DNA of 64,000 nt from positions 992,001-1,056,000 of the forward strand of contig MOWL01000068.1 in NCBI GenBank assembly GCA_002110485.1, read 5' to 3'. The notes below the pieces were generated by a model. It was not told the DNA's origin and made no database searches. It was given only the letters and a program-made list of their open reading frames with translations. This stretch comes from Emergomyces orientalis. Taxonomy: Eukaryota > Ascomycota > Eurotiomycetes > Onygenales > Ajellomycetaceae. How positions within the stretch are numbered: the stretch's first letter is position 1; every line of letters starts with the position of its first letter. The position numbers were made by a program, and so were the translations under genes. Of this stretch, positions 21,492 through 33,476 are shown one piece after another.

Positions 21492-24400
21492 CTAGTTCAA
21501 GAAAGGGTTCCCAGGCCCAAAGAAATCAACGCCCATTGGTGGTAAGTTCTCTAAAAGATATGGAGGAGGATCCTCCTCAGAGGCAGGCAGATCTTCAATT
21601 ATATCACTTGGACCATCATACGACGCGGGGAAGGCGCGACTGTTACTAGCCGGGGAGGTCCCTCTTTCATTTGTATGTAATCCAACTCGGGGGGCTGAAA
21701 CATGGCGGGAGGGCGGTGTCCTGGTCCGTGGAGCCTCCATGGTGATACCATTGATAGCCTCCAAATTTCCGTTCGAACGCTTCCGTTTAGTTATGATTGG
21801 GCTAGGTTCCGATGACGGCTGGACATCTGATTCTATCCAAGGTAGATCGCTGGGGGGTTTGCGCTTTTTAGTGGGAGTTATTTGCCTAAGAGGCACAGGC
21901 GTTGGTGGGGGACGGGGGAGCGACACGGGCAAGGCATGTTCAACCTCCCGGTAATTGTCAGGAATTGGTAAGGTGTGTCTATCAAAGAAACCGGTTGGCA
22001 ATTTTAGATATGCAGGTCTCGCGGAGGTATCGTCTTCTGGGATGGGGATGAACTCTTCATTTTGAATAATGTAGCTCATCGTGTGGTCGTCTAGGGGGTC
22101 TTTCTCCGCATGGCGCAACTCGGCGTTCGACATCTGTTTCCTTCTTCTGAGCATCTTGTCTTCCAGTGTATCTTTGAGAACAAGGGTCTCCACATAAACG
22201 GGCTTGGTCTGTGAGATCCGATGAGCTCGCTTGATCGCTTGGCTTTCGATGTTCGGATCCCAGATTGGATTCACGATGAAAACCCTCGATGCGCAAGCGA
22301 TATGAAGACCATGGGAGGCTTGACGAAGGTCCATAAGTAAGACCCGTACGGTTTCCGTTTCGTTAAACAAGGAGAGATATTCCGACCGTGATTTCATTTT
22401 CAAAGTATTTGCGTAAATTCGGAACTCGATACCAAGCAGTTCAAGTCCTTCCGCAATGTAGAAGCCCGTGTTGTTCCCCTCGTAGAAAATAATGATCTTC
22501 TCCTTTTCTTGAAACTCAAGCACTTTATCTAGTAAATATGTGAGTTTAGCTGACGCAGTAGCAACCAGCTTGGTTTTATTGAGTGGTGATTCAGGTGGAA
22601 GTCTTTTGACACGGCTGAGGGAGAATGACTTTTTCGACGGCAAAATTTCAATTCCTTCAGGCTTTGGCTGGTGGACAAGGTTGTCACTGGACTTTTTATC
22701 CTGTAAAATCCCTCGCTCCCGCATTTGACCTCGCGCCCGAATTCCGGCGCCAACGATACCTTCGGCAGGATCAAAAGCACAGAGGTGTGAAGCAACAAAC
22801 TTTTGTGCTTGTCTGGCTTGGGAGAGCCCGAGGAGTAAGGGTTGAGAATGTTCATGGAAGGCATCGATTGCCCACGCGCCCCGTGCGTGATCTGGAAAGT
22901 TATCCAGAAAAACACCCAATTCAGTAAACTTACTAAAAGCGTTCCAAGAACTGCAATTTATTGTCCTTTCAGCGACGGTAATTGCCTCGCACAGACGTCT
23001 TTTATCACTGACATCGATCTTGTGACTATTATCCTCAAGATATTTCCGAGCAAAACCTACGGATTTTTGTATCTCCTGTTTTTCGAACCCAGCCCACCAG
23101 AAACCTGAATGTCTCATATTGTTTATGAGGACACTCAAATGCTTGCGATTCTTTGGATGGAACATGTAATCTTCATCAGTACGCTCAGAGGTGATAACAT
23201 TGACGGTAAGTGTGAATATGAAGAGATTCAGAGACATTTTGTCATAGAATGTTGGCTCCAAATAGACCACCCTGTTATGCAGCTTAGGCAAAGTTAGCTC
23301 CCTATTTACATCCTCCACCCGATGCCGAACCACAAGGGACTGGAGAGTGGATCGAAGAGATGGAGAAGTTTTGCGATTCCCATCCAGCCCAATAGGTTTG
23401 ATATATTTGGTCCAGTTGGCTGGGTCATCCGCTCTTGAGTTTGACCAGGGCTTCAAGGCAAGGAAGTCTACAACAATAGACCGGAGCTTATCTATATTCT
23501 TCAACTCTTCCTCCATGACATTGGTTGACCTTTTTCGAGCCTGCAGAAGGGATGAGGCATCGCCTTCTTGCTTATCAAATCCTCCATCAAAAGTCTCCTG
23601 GGAGGCGAGTGCCACTTCAATGCCATATAGTCCACGTGAAGGGGTACCTGAGACAACCCAACGTCGCTCAACATGCAGTCGACTGAGGGCATGGAGAGCC
23701 GTACTCCGCCCACCTTTACCGGCAAAATTGTGACCTTCATCGACTATGATTCTAAGCCAATGTAGACTGTTTAAAGGGGATTCTTCCAGCGATTCCATTG
23801 AAGAACCTGCACCTCGTCCGCCACCAGCTTCCCGCTCAAAACGTGGCTTTGAAAATAGAATAATATCATATTCAAGCAAGTGCTCCGGTGGAGGAGTTGG
23901 ACGACGACTGTCCCGAAGAACAAGTACCTTCAGACCCTGCGTATGCTTGTCAATTTCACTTAACCAGTGGTCAACCAAGTTGGACGGCACGATGATAAGG
24001 TTGCCAGAACACAGCCGTAATTTAGTAGCAGCTACTTTAGGCGTCGTTTCTCGACTTTTATACCTGTGAGATGGTCTAGATATTGCATAACTTCCACGAT
24101 TCGATTCACAGGCTGATACACATTTTTCAAAATGCATTCCCGAAGCCTCCAATCGTTCGAAATACGACTTCCACGGGAGCGAAAGCCGACCTGCAGTTGC
24201 TGCAGCCATTTCAAGCAACGATGCAGTTTGTTTACGGACTGGATGAAGACCTTCCATATGGGCGGAGGGAATCCGAGGGAAATGACCTCTAGTTGCAAGT
24301 ATAACGGCCAAACATATCAAGGTTTTGCCGTAGCCCATAGTTTCCGCCAAAATTCCTGTATATTCTATGAGAAGGGTATTCAGCATCAAATACGAATGAC

Positions 24401-25447
24401 GTAAAGATGACTTACCTCCACACGCTTCACAATACAGTCGTTTGTCACGAAAAATGTTCCCTTCCACTTTATCGTAATAATACCGTTGTCCACTCGGGCC
24501 ATGCAACGCTTGTAGGCGAGGATCCAGTGTTTGTGCTGGTTCGGATTCTCTCTGAATCATGTATGCTGCTGAACGGAGTTGATAAGCATATAGAGGAGTT
24601 TTCAGACCAATAACTCCTATATCTTCATCAGGTCCTCCAACGTAATCACCCTCTTTCCAAAGAACATCTTCGATCGCAGACCTTGCGTGGGGATCGGATA
24701 CTTTTTCAACATCAGGGTTTGGCGACTCCAATGTGTTAAAAATGTAGAACAACGACTCTTCCTCTACCAATCCCACAGCTAGTTGCGCATGGGGATCAAA
24801 GTTACCTTCCCACGCTTCCGCCGAAGTATCCAATTTTGACATCACCAATTTCAGACATCCTCTTAACATCCGGCTTGATCGGTGGATATGTTTCCTCCCA
24901 ATGTCATCCGGAAGAACATAGATACGTACAGCACTCCACCCAGGGAACTTGTCATTTTTGCAAATAGAAGTTCGAATCCAATTATTTTGTTCTAGCGATG
25001 AAATTGCGGTGCTCGGATAGGAAGAAATCGATTTCTGGTCTACGGAAATCGATCCGTGATTATTCGCCCATTCATCATATCGTGGCAGAACCCCAACTGG
25101 AATAAAATGATTCAGGTCACCCAGCAAAATATCCTTCTCAAGGGTCAGATTAGTGATTGGGTGGTGAGGTGAAGACGGGGGCGATCCACATGACGATGTA
25201 ACGGAGGGTGTGGAAGGGGACGTGGGCTCCGATTGAGTAGACGAAGACGGAGATGGCACAGCCTGCTCATCAGGTAGGACATCTGCAATCGCAGATTGGA
25301 GCTGTTGCGCAAGTGGAGAATCCTTGTTCGTTTGTTAAATATCAACAGAGTTTGAACGGCTTAGCCGAAGCGGCCATCATATGTACATGTACATACCTGC
25401 GGCAGGCCATTCGTCTGCAAAACCGGATCAACACCAGAGAGGTCCAT
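21492..25447 (-). CDS. SNF2-family DNA-dependent ATPase/helicase-like protein
   Basis: Three exons (25447-25397, 25322-24416, 24355-21492) give 1273 aa. The main frame opens at GTG, so I added a 17-codon first exon with ATG 25447 and a GTATGT donor. SNF2 proteins use ATP to move along DNA and remodel nucleosomes or protein-DNA complexes. Motif I is E-T-M-G-Y-G-K-T (~324-331), motif II D-E-G-H (~525), motif III V-V-S-G-T-P. The C-terminal helicase lobe (~900-1065) ends in the Q-A-I-K-R-A-H-R-I-S-Q-T motif VI. Motif I replaces the usual D-E-M-G-L-G-K-T. No RING finger is visible between the lobes, unlike Rad5/Rad16; a C-E-A-C pair lies just before motif I. The C-terminal ~190 residues are Pro/Ser-rich and disordered. 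The exact subfamily is unassigned. Confidence 0.88.
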
Positions 25448-26542
25448 TTCTAGTCAGTAGCTGCTAATTGACAGAAGAAAAGCCAGGCAGGGCAGTCTAA
25501 AATTTCGGTGAAATGGATTCATCAGCGGCCTTCTTGGGGTGTGCTGAGCAAACACAACAGAGACCTGCCAGGGTTGTTGGCGCTCTAATTGGGAAAGCTG
25601 ACAGGGAAATTGAAAAGCCGAACATGCCACATCTCTTTCTCCCTTTTAGCCTCACCAAGCGGACAGTGTATGTGTTGTTCTGCCAGTCATGTCAGCTGCA
25701 AAGCGTGAGGTGAGCTGTCACTGGCAGCAGTTGATATAACACTGCGGGATGACACAAGGGGAGCTGCTGCCTGTATCCATTTTATTGACGGAATAACTAC
25801 TCTGTAACTAGAGATGATTTAGTTCACCGCTCTGGGCAGAATAAGAGAATCTAGAACCCTCTGCTGGGAACCAATAAGGAGTTAATGATTTCAAGTTATA
25901 TTTAACCCTGTACATAAAAGCAATTTCTGAAGACCTCTTACAAAAACTTATTTCTATTCGTGTTATTGTGGTCTAAAATAATCAGGATAATGATAACAAT
26001 CGTAATAATGCACAGTGTTTAACTCCAACCGCAATAGCCTCAACGCGGCTAGTATGCACTAGTACACAAGGGAGCAGAAAACCATAATCGAATGTATCAG
26101 CCATCAAAGATTCAAGTAATGAACATAGGTAAATGTGAGAAACCGTATGAGTGAAACGAGAAGACTAAGTAATGGAAAAGGAAAACAGACGATACCTCTA
26201 TTCCGCATATCCAGACGCCATGCATATTATTACATTTTTTTCTGATTTTGCCCCTCTTGCGAAGATGAGTTGACGGGGCAAAAATGAAAACTTCATTTAG
26301 TAGTGAAAAGGATTAAAGGATTCTTTTTTGGAGGAAAGGGAATGACGCTTTTATAAGGCAAAAGCAAACCCGGGGGATATTGGGCAGCACCAGTAAATAT
26401 ATGGGCTGGGTAGGAATGGAAATCAATGAGAGTGATTGAAGGAGAAAAAATAACTGGATATCAACTGTAATTAATAAGTTATTTAACCAGGAGAAAATGA
26501 AGCCTGGCAATATGATAAGCCAAAAAATAAATAAAAAACACA
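25448..26542. other. Intergenic region
   Basis: Promoter of the SNF2 gene and 3' flank of the HMG-box gene. The 25513-25713 (+) frame has an ATG but no recognisable features. The region 25750-26300 is A/T-rich and holds no supported gene. Confidence 0.5.
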
Positions 26543-28900
26543 TTACTTCCTCAAAAATTCTTCAACTTCAAACCCCACCCTTCTCAATGCCTTCTCTTCA
26601 ATTACCTGTGCTGGATCAGCCAGCCGGCGCACAACCAGTGTTCGATCTTCTTCAAGTCGCATTTCAACAGGGTTGCCGCCAACCTTGTCCAGTTCTTCCT
26701 TCTCGCAGTCTCGTATAAACACCGTGACATCGGGACCAGCACATCCGCGCCAGAGCGAGGCCATCCATTGCCAATGGTCGGTGGGGGTGTAAGAGTCGTT
26801 GATGGGAGTAGAGCAAGCGTGCGTATCGGCGGTTGTTAGTTGGTAGCGGGGTACAAGGGCAATGCGGAACGGTAGTTCCGATTCCGCGGGTAATTCCGAT
26901 TCCGCGGGTAATGACGCGGCTGCCGGTGCGGATGCGGATGTAGGTGTGGGCGCCGGCGTAGGCGCAGTCGGAGGCGAAAATGCATCTGGAGAGCTGATGC
27001 GAAGTTGTGCTGTTTTTGGAACGATAGATCTAGAAGAGAGGCGAGAGGCGCACTCCTCCACTGCAGGCTGCAATGACGAAGATTCTGACGTTCCGTTGAT
27101 AAAGGACATGATTTCATCAGATATTGTGTGCCAGGCAGATATTGTTTCGAGATAATGGACCATTGGATCGCGGGTATCATCTGACTTATCACCGTTGACT
27201 TTTTGGTTGGTTGCTTCTGGTCCTTCAAATAATCGGACAATGTTCTTACCATCTTTTGATAAAGCAGTTTGCAGATGCTGGATCATTTGCTTGACGGATT
27301 CTCGCCTTTGTCCTTCAACTGCCACTAAAGCTCCTCGTCTGACAGAGCCACCTTTCGCGGGGCATGACATTACCGGAGGAGAAATTCGTGCGAGAACCTT
27401 GATCTTGCTGAGATACGATATGCTCATCACCATTGCTTCAACATTAGTTTGATTCTGTTGTGACAGAGACATCGTCTGGAGTGGCGGGAGGGTCAAACTG
27501 GGATCAATGGGCATTTGTTGAGTTGAACCATGCCGGTAAGGTCGACCAGGTGGAGTAACTCCCGATGAATAAGGAGCTCTAAGATAGAGAGTATCCGGCC
27601 GTGGAAGGGATGTCCTTCGAGGTGAGTAAGGGTATTCTGGACTCGTATCATGACTCACGGGAACATATATGCCATTCCCATTGAAACGGCGTCGTTTAAC
27701 GTCAGGCGACAGAGGTGCAGCCTCCTCGCACAATTGGCTACGAACAGCCACTCGACGATCCATACTCCCTGTTACTTGGATAGGGCTTGGAAGCACAGTA
27801 TCATCCCTAGACCGTCGCCCCTGAAAATTTCGATGCACAGGTAGAATTGTCTGGCACGAGGATGAGGTGGACGTTACCGAATTCGGGCCGGACGGGGTAA
27901 AGGGCGTGTTTGGAGTGGATGGGGGGTTCATGACACGCCCGCCACATCTGTTGCATACAGAAGCACCATTCGGGTTGTTGTTGATTCCTGAGCTGGTCGA
28001 GGCATTGTTGCTACAATTTCTGCCATAACGGCGAGGTTGGTATCGATAATCAGGGTACTGCTGCTGATGTCGAGCTTTTTCTTCCTAGTCCACCATCAAA
28101 ACCCCATCCTTTACATTTCCATTTAATAATATTTAATTGGGGAAATTGCCAACGCATAGAAGAAAATTCGAATTTCTCACCTCAGCCAGATTTTTCCAAT
28201 CTTGCTTCGACTCTACTGGAAGAGTTCTCCACTTTTCACCTATGATCTTCGATATTTCGGGGTTTGCAAGGCCAGGATTTTGGGCAACGACACCGGCTTG
28301 GAAATGCTGGCGGAAAAGAATGAAAGCTAATGAAACGGGGATAAATAATATTAACACGCTGCTTTTACCGAAATCGAACAAAAGTATTGAATCAAAGAGG
28401 TAGGGACTGCGGAAGATATGTTCTGTTCCTCTCATATTCAAAAGAGCAAACAAAAAATTACGACAAAGAAATCAGACCAACGGACCATTCCTCGGGCGAG
28501 GGATTTTGGGATCGGGCTGGCAGAGGCAAAACTGCAGGCTGGATGATTCCTTCGACGATGTAGATTTTGAGGAGCTTGAGGATGCAGATCGCTCCTGCCT
28601 TGCAGTCTCGGATGTGATCAATGAACAAGTTCTCTTTCGGGCAACTGGTGAGATTAGGAGTGGGACTTCAGTTAATGTGGAGTTTTCGGGGCTTGGGATT
28701 GAGTTTCTTGACAGAGATGCTACCAGGACTCTGCTTTCCAGGCCGACCGACCGGTGACAATTTTCTTCACTCGCAGTCTTGGAGAACTTGTCAGTCATAA
28801 TTTGATGGTCCACTGGGGTACTGGTCCGGGTTGGAAAATCACGTCCGGTGGGATCATAATGCAAAGCAGGAGGTTTTGGAAGAACTCGATCCCAAGACAT
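26543..28900 (-). CDS. MATA-type HMG-box transcription factor
   Basis: Three exons (28900-28486, 28326-28181, 28084-26543) give exactly 700 aa. The HMG box (~132-205) is split by both introns. It begins P-R-P-R-N-A-F-I-L-F-R-Q and contains I-S-K-I-I-G-E-K-W-R-T-L, the MATA_HMG class that includes MAT1-2 proteins, fission yeast Ste11 and Rox1-like regulators. It is not the mating-type gene itself: none of the usual MAT flanks (SLA2, APN2) is here and the protein is far longer than MAT1-2. After the box come a C-x-x-C-G-G pair (Cys231, Cys234) and a Ser/Pro-rich middle. A helical region follows, then a segment with a duplicated A-E-S-E-L-P hexapeptide, and a charged C-terminus. A role in sexual development or stress control is inferred from the family. 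The upstream in-frame extension has no ATG. Confidence 0.85.
26876..26911. repeat. 18-bp tandem duplication inside the HMG-box gene
   Basis: Two perfect adjacent copies (26876-26893 and 26894-26911) encode the repeated hexapeptide A-E-S-E-L-P in the low-complexity Ala/Pro region of the HMG-box protein. Being a multiple of three it keeps the frame. Confidence 0.9.
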
Positions 28901-28917
28901 GAATGGGTGCCAGAGAA

Positions 28918-28990
28918 AGGGGAGAAAAACGAAAGAAAGGGAAGCGAAGGAAGAAGGGGAAGGGAAGGGAAGGAAAGGAAAGGAAAGAAG
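28918..28990. repeat. Polypurine tract in the HMG-box gene leader
   Basis: An almost uninterrupted A/G stretch on the + strand with GGAAA-type units, so the transcribed strand is C/T-rich. It ends about 18 bp upstream of the HMG-box ATG and is probably promoter or 5' leader. Confidence 0.8.
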
Positions 28991-29999
28991 ACTGCGAAGG
29001 GATAGAAAAAAGAGATATCGAGATATCGAAACAGGGCGCAGAAGACACGAAGGAGAGAGAATGGAAGAACCCAACTCGAATTCTTGTACTCTGAATGGGC
29101 GAATTGTCTTCTGTAAGATTTGAAGTTAGAATGTGGCGAATAGGGATGCTTCATGAGCGTCAAGTCCTTTGTTAAAAAAACCCAGGTTTGGTTTATTTAA
29201 GAGTCTCGCTCTTCTTTGTTTCTGGTTTGCGCAACCTAACAGTTAGTTGCAAACAATCACAGTCGTGGGCTGCAGTCTGTGGGTGTAGGTCCATCCCATA
29301 AACTTAAACTATTGTTTTGGTTCCTTTGTCCACAGGGGTTCACTGATGAAAGCGGACAACTGCGTAGGTCCTTTGAGCTGAGACATCCAATCAAGCCAAA
29401 GCTGCAACAATGCGATGAAGAATTGCTGATTCCAACGCACTGAAATTACAAACGGTCATTGGCTAGGCCGCTTTTGACTGTTGGAGAGCACGGGACAACA
29501 GGAAGCGACAGTAATATTGAAGGAGATTTGTGCAAATGAGAGCAAATGCGCACCATTTTTTTCGTCGCTTTTGTCAACAAAGAGTTGGAGGAGCTCAAGG
29601 AGCAAATTGAAAGTCATAGAGGCGATAAAAATGGTGCTTTCTGTAAATTTGTATTTGTCGATTCATCATTTCTTATTGGTTAATCTTCTGCGTTCAAATC
29701 TCACCATATCTGCACCGGTCGACCCAACGAGATTAAGCGACGGCGATTGGAGCTAAAACAATAATCGAATTCTCCTAAACCGGACGCGATCAAATCGCGT
29801 AATAAGACATGCGGCGACCAAACCTGGATCATTTCCAACCCTGATTGGGGCGCGGTTATTGATGAGTCCGCTTTGTGTCGTTTGCGGATTGAGCAAATGG
29901 TTCAAGCGGTTGGCGACTAACTCGAGGATCATACTTAATTAATTATCCTAGACGATGTTGGGACAAGTTCATTGAAGCTGGGTGGCCCCGCCCAGCCAA

Positions 30000-31240
30000 C
30001 CACTGTCAAGTATTTCCTGACCCAACATTTTGTGTGCTGTTGGATTCAGGATGCATATCGTCCCTGTAGATATTTAGCAGAGTAAATCCGCCAGCATTTC
30101 CAACAGCCTCAGCTCGCTGGCAACAAACTGGTCCATGACTGCATATTGGCCGAAAAAGAATTTTTCCGGAACCGAGCAAGATATTTCCCGGATCCAGAAG
30201 AACCATTGTTTGCGAGTAAATAGGTACTAGGCAGGCCTGGTTAACGTTATCCCAACCCATGCTATTCTTACCCATAATCTTGGGTCTCACTTAATCCAGC
30301 AATTCACAGTTACCCCCGGGCGGACCTGATCCAGAATGATGGAATTTGTTGTCGACATGGCAAACTGGCTCACTCTTCCACTCCTTTGAATGTAACCCTA
30401 GCGCATGGTTCCATTCCGTAAGAAGCCGGACGGCATTTTAAAGGCTTCGTGGTCATGATTGAGCGCTGGAAAAAATGTCATATCTATTGCTGACCTGAGG
30501 ATCGCCTTCATGTCATTTTCAATCCATTTATCCCCTACGAATAAGAGTTCGATGTATGTGGGCGCTGAACAGAATCCTTCGCGGCTGGCATATCTTGTCC
30601 GAATAATCGCCAAATATCCTGGGCAGTAAAAGGATACCGGCGAAGATGGTGGACGGACTCCTGCCGCATCATGATCTGATATTTTGTTAACGCCCGCGTA
30701 GTTTCTGTCTCTTCATCGCCCGACGATGGATATGGGTCATCATCTCTGCAACCGGAGATATAGCCCATTTAGTTTGTCCATTTAGTGTTTGAATCTCTTT
30801 GACGTTCGTCATTGTCAATTACAGCATCCCACAGGATAAAGACTCTGCTTTCTGCTCGGGGACACAAGATATCTAAACGAAAAGCAACCTAAATATAGCT
30901 TGTGACGGATGCATTCGGGATGACAATAATAAATAGTGATACGCAACGAGGAAGAAGCTGGATCAGCACCTGAGAACAAAGCCATTCCGTTCGTACTCTT
31001 CCCTGGCGCAAATCTTGTTGTATCTTCTTATTATCACTCCACGGGTTACCAAGGACTACCAACCTGTAAACGTATAAGTTGAACTGTGACTTCAATGGGG
31101 GAGGGGTAGGCCCGGAAAAACGCAACTGTCACAAAGAGTACAGGATACCACATACTGCTAGAATGCCCAGAGCGTAAAACCGGCTTTGAAAACGCACATT
31201 TAAAGGGAATCACGGAAATTGGCAGATAAAAGAAAGACAC
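30000..31240 (-). pseudogene. Possible decayed multi-exon gene
   Basis: Several protein-like segments on the - strand follow one another in different frames. One splice looks real: codons ending at a CAG before a GTGCTG donor near 30970 join, in frame, across an 81-nt intron ending TTTAG to a segment at ~30888-30800 reading V-A-F-R-L-D-I-L-C-P-R. Next come a frame at 30768-30535 rich in acidic residues, then another frame at ~30610-30398, then one at 30290-30006. Neither the joins between these later pieces nor the start could be made in frame. I recognise no family. This could be a pseudogene, a badly modelled gene or chance. Confidence 0.25.
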
Positions 31241-31626
31241 TGGAGTTGTCTCTCAACCAGTGCAGCTTCCAGACATGGAAGAGGGAAAGAGGTTTGAGGC
31301 GGCTTTCGGCAACCGTTTGGGGATTTTAATTAGGCCCAAGAAAACTGTCATTGGCAAAAAAGCTAGTAGACCCATGAATCAGTTAAATAACGAAGAAAAG
31401 AATCATTCTGGGGGATTGAATAAGCCAAGCAGAAAACGAAGTCAAGGTATAGCACTGTCTTGTGAAATCGAAGGTATAATATCGTGTAAACAATCTTTTA
31501 GAACGGTGCCTGTGCAAGTCGGCAATAGAACGTCATCCAAAGCTTTCACTCAGTCAAAGTGAAGAGAATTAATGAAATAGAAGAATCGACCCCGTGCCGG
31601 CCTTCTTAAATACAGATTCGATGTTA

Positions 31627-32143
31627 ATATGGATGGCGAAGTTGCCATACGGAATGGCCCATGGAAGGTAGGCATCGAGTATGACGGGATACTGCATGAT
31701 CTTGCTGGCGTGGGTAAGGAGATTTTGTTCCTAATTAGACGCTCAGTAAGCATTGGCGGCCTAATATGAGGGAAACAGTCTCTCTTCAACTTTAATTTGT
31801 GTGCAGATTTCTGGCCAATGTTGCTGGATCTCAGTGCATCCAACACCGTGTGTCATGGGATGGTGTCACTCGCTCAGCCAAGGACAGAGCTTTCTTCCTC
31901 TAGCTGGTGGCAGGTTTCCAGAAGAACTCCGCAGCTTTTGTTGTTCCTAGATTTGCTTTTGGTTTGCGGGGAGTTAGCAGCATCGTCCATAAGTATGCGA
32001 TAGTTAGTACCTGTTACTCAACACCTAAAAAGGCCAAGCAAGAACGCTTTCCCATCAACCCTAAACTAGAGCTAGAACAACCCAGCTGCAGCCCAATGTT
32101 AGCTTACTTAGTAGATCTGCGGTTGTGCCAAAGACTAGCGTAA
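31627..32143 (+). pseudogene. Possible coding remnant with an in-frame stop
   Basis: An ATG-started frame at ~31630-31770 is followed, after an acceptor-like CAG at 31807, by a ~340-nt frame that reads like protein (for example Q-H-R-V-S-W-D-G-V and A-A-F-V-V-P-R-F-A-F-G-L-R) but is broken by one TAG near 31898. No family is recognised and no complete gene can be assembled. The evidence is weak. Confidence 0.15.
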
Positions 32144-33240
32144 TTAGACAGGCAAAGAGGTTGCAAGAGGGCGAGTGAAGCCATATCCTCTCTCTCTATG
32201 TTTTGATAAGCTCACTGTTCGCATTGTCAGCTGTCTGAGTGCCGCAATCTATTTGGAATCCTCCAGCGAACGTTCGACACCAAATTACCACAAGCTCCAA
32301 ATATACCATTATTTGTTTGAAAAGACCACCATCCGCCTTTGTTCATGTAGGAGACAGGAGTGTACTTCTTCAAATTACTATAAATATCTCTTGTGGTTCC
32401 AAGACCGCGAATATTTCTCGACGCTTGTTCGCTATTAGTATATGTAATTCTAGAGGTTTGGCCATAAGCCATTAAGCTCTTACAAAGCGTCTATCACCTG
32501 CTGCTCACTTTGAAACCCTGAGAATTTGTTGAACAGCTCCTTCTACTCTTTTACTTCCATCATTTCTACATATTGCGGTCTGCCTGAGCTCGACAGGCCA
32601 ATTGAGGCGCACGGCTGTGTGGTGGCAGGGTGTGTGCCGCCAGGCTGCCGACTCAATACAAAACTGTCTGTGCTTTCGCAAAATATTTCGACACCCAACG
32701 CCTTCTGCTCCCCAAGGCCCTGGGATGCCCGTAATATACAACAATTCTATTTTCTTTCTTGCTCATTATCCTTTTTTCCAAAGCGAGCGTTGATGAATTG
32801 TCTGGAGTTTCTTGACAGAAGCAGGGAAACCTTGTTTCTGCGTAGTCAATATATTTAGAACAGAATACTCCATATTATATCAATGCTGCACATGAGGCCC
32901 AAATATCATGAAAGATCATGAAAGACAAGTAACCCCTGAGAAGGGCAACAGCTGGACCATTGTGTAGGATACTGGGAAAGAATACATACGGCTTTTATGG
33001 TTGTCAAAGATGGATGCCTCATAAGATTTAATACAGAAACCAGCTGCACATATAGGGGAATCTTAGAGCAGAAAACGCATATCCATATAATTTCATATCA
33101 AAACCTCACACCGTAAATATTGAAGAGACCTAAGCTCTATGACTTGTCTTAATGTTATTTTCTGTTTCTGTCCAATATTTTAATACTCCGCTGGCAGCTT
33201 TCCAAAGCTCCAATCTTGGAATTTCCCTCCCATTTGATAT

Positions 33241-33246
33241 CACGTG
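33241..33246. promoter_or_regulatory. CACGTG E-box upstream of RPS6
   Basis: A palindromic bHLH-type site 236 bp upstream of the RPS6 start codon and about 45 bp upstream of the putative TATA element. It is one six-base match, so function is only inferred. Confidence 0.3.
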
Positions 33247-33290
33247 GAGATTAACCCCAAAACAGAAAGGCCTTGGCGGATAGGGCTGCT

Positions 33291-33298
33291 TATATAAT
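33291..33298 (+). promoter_or_regulatory. Putative TATA element of RPS6
   Basis: TATATAAT lies 186 bp upstream of the RPS6 ATG. A C/A-rich leader follows, as expected for a strongly expressed fungal gene. Confidence 0.45.
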
Positions 33299-33476
33299 GT
33301 ACCCATCCCGCTGCGGTTAAGCGTCGCTTAGTCAACCACCCACAGTCCGCAAATTCGCTACATCAGCAAAACCCACCACAAAAGATTCGATAACCCGCAC
33401 GCTCGACGACGACCTTAACCTCCTGACCGACCGACAACTTTGCGCCTCCCGTCTTGACCGCGGAACCTTCGTCAAG

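Larger units (their letters stand above)
28901..33476. other. Large divergent intergenic interval with apparent decayed coding sequence
   Basis: 4.6 kb between the HMG-box start (-) and the RPS6 start (+). It should contain both promoters. No intact gene is supportable. Protein-like segments in shifting frames are visible on the - strand at ~30,000-31,240 and on the + strand at ~31,627-32,143 (annotated separately as possible pseudogenes). The region near 32,200-33,200 has only chance-looking short frames. I saw no tRNA-like cloverleaf or transposon termini. Confidence 0.5.

Noticed and set aside
26543..28900. HMG-box gene as the MAT1-2 idiomorph
   Set aside because: The protein is far too long and the usual MAT flanking genes (SLA2, APN2) are absent; only the HMG class is shared.
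28901..29074. N-terminal extension of the HMG-box protein
   Set aside because: It begins at TTG and encodes the hydrophobic reading of a polypyrimidine leader; ATG 28900 is the first usable start.
29690..29702. tRNA B-box-like GTTCAAATC sequence
   Set aside because: No matching A box or foldable acceptor stem at the right distance.
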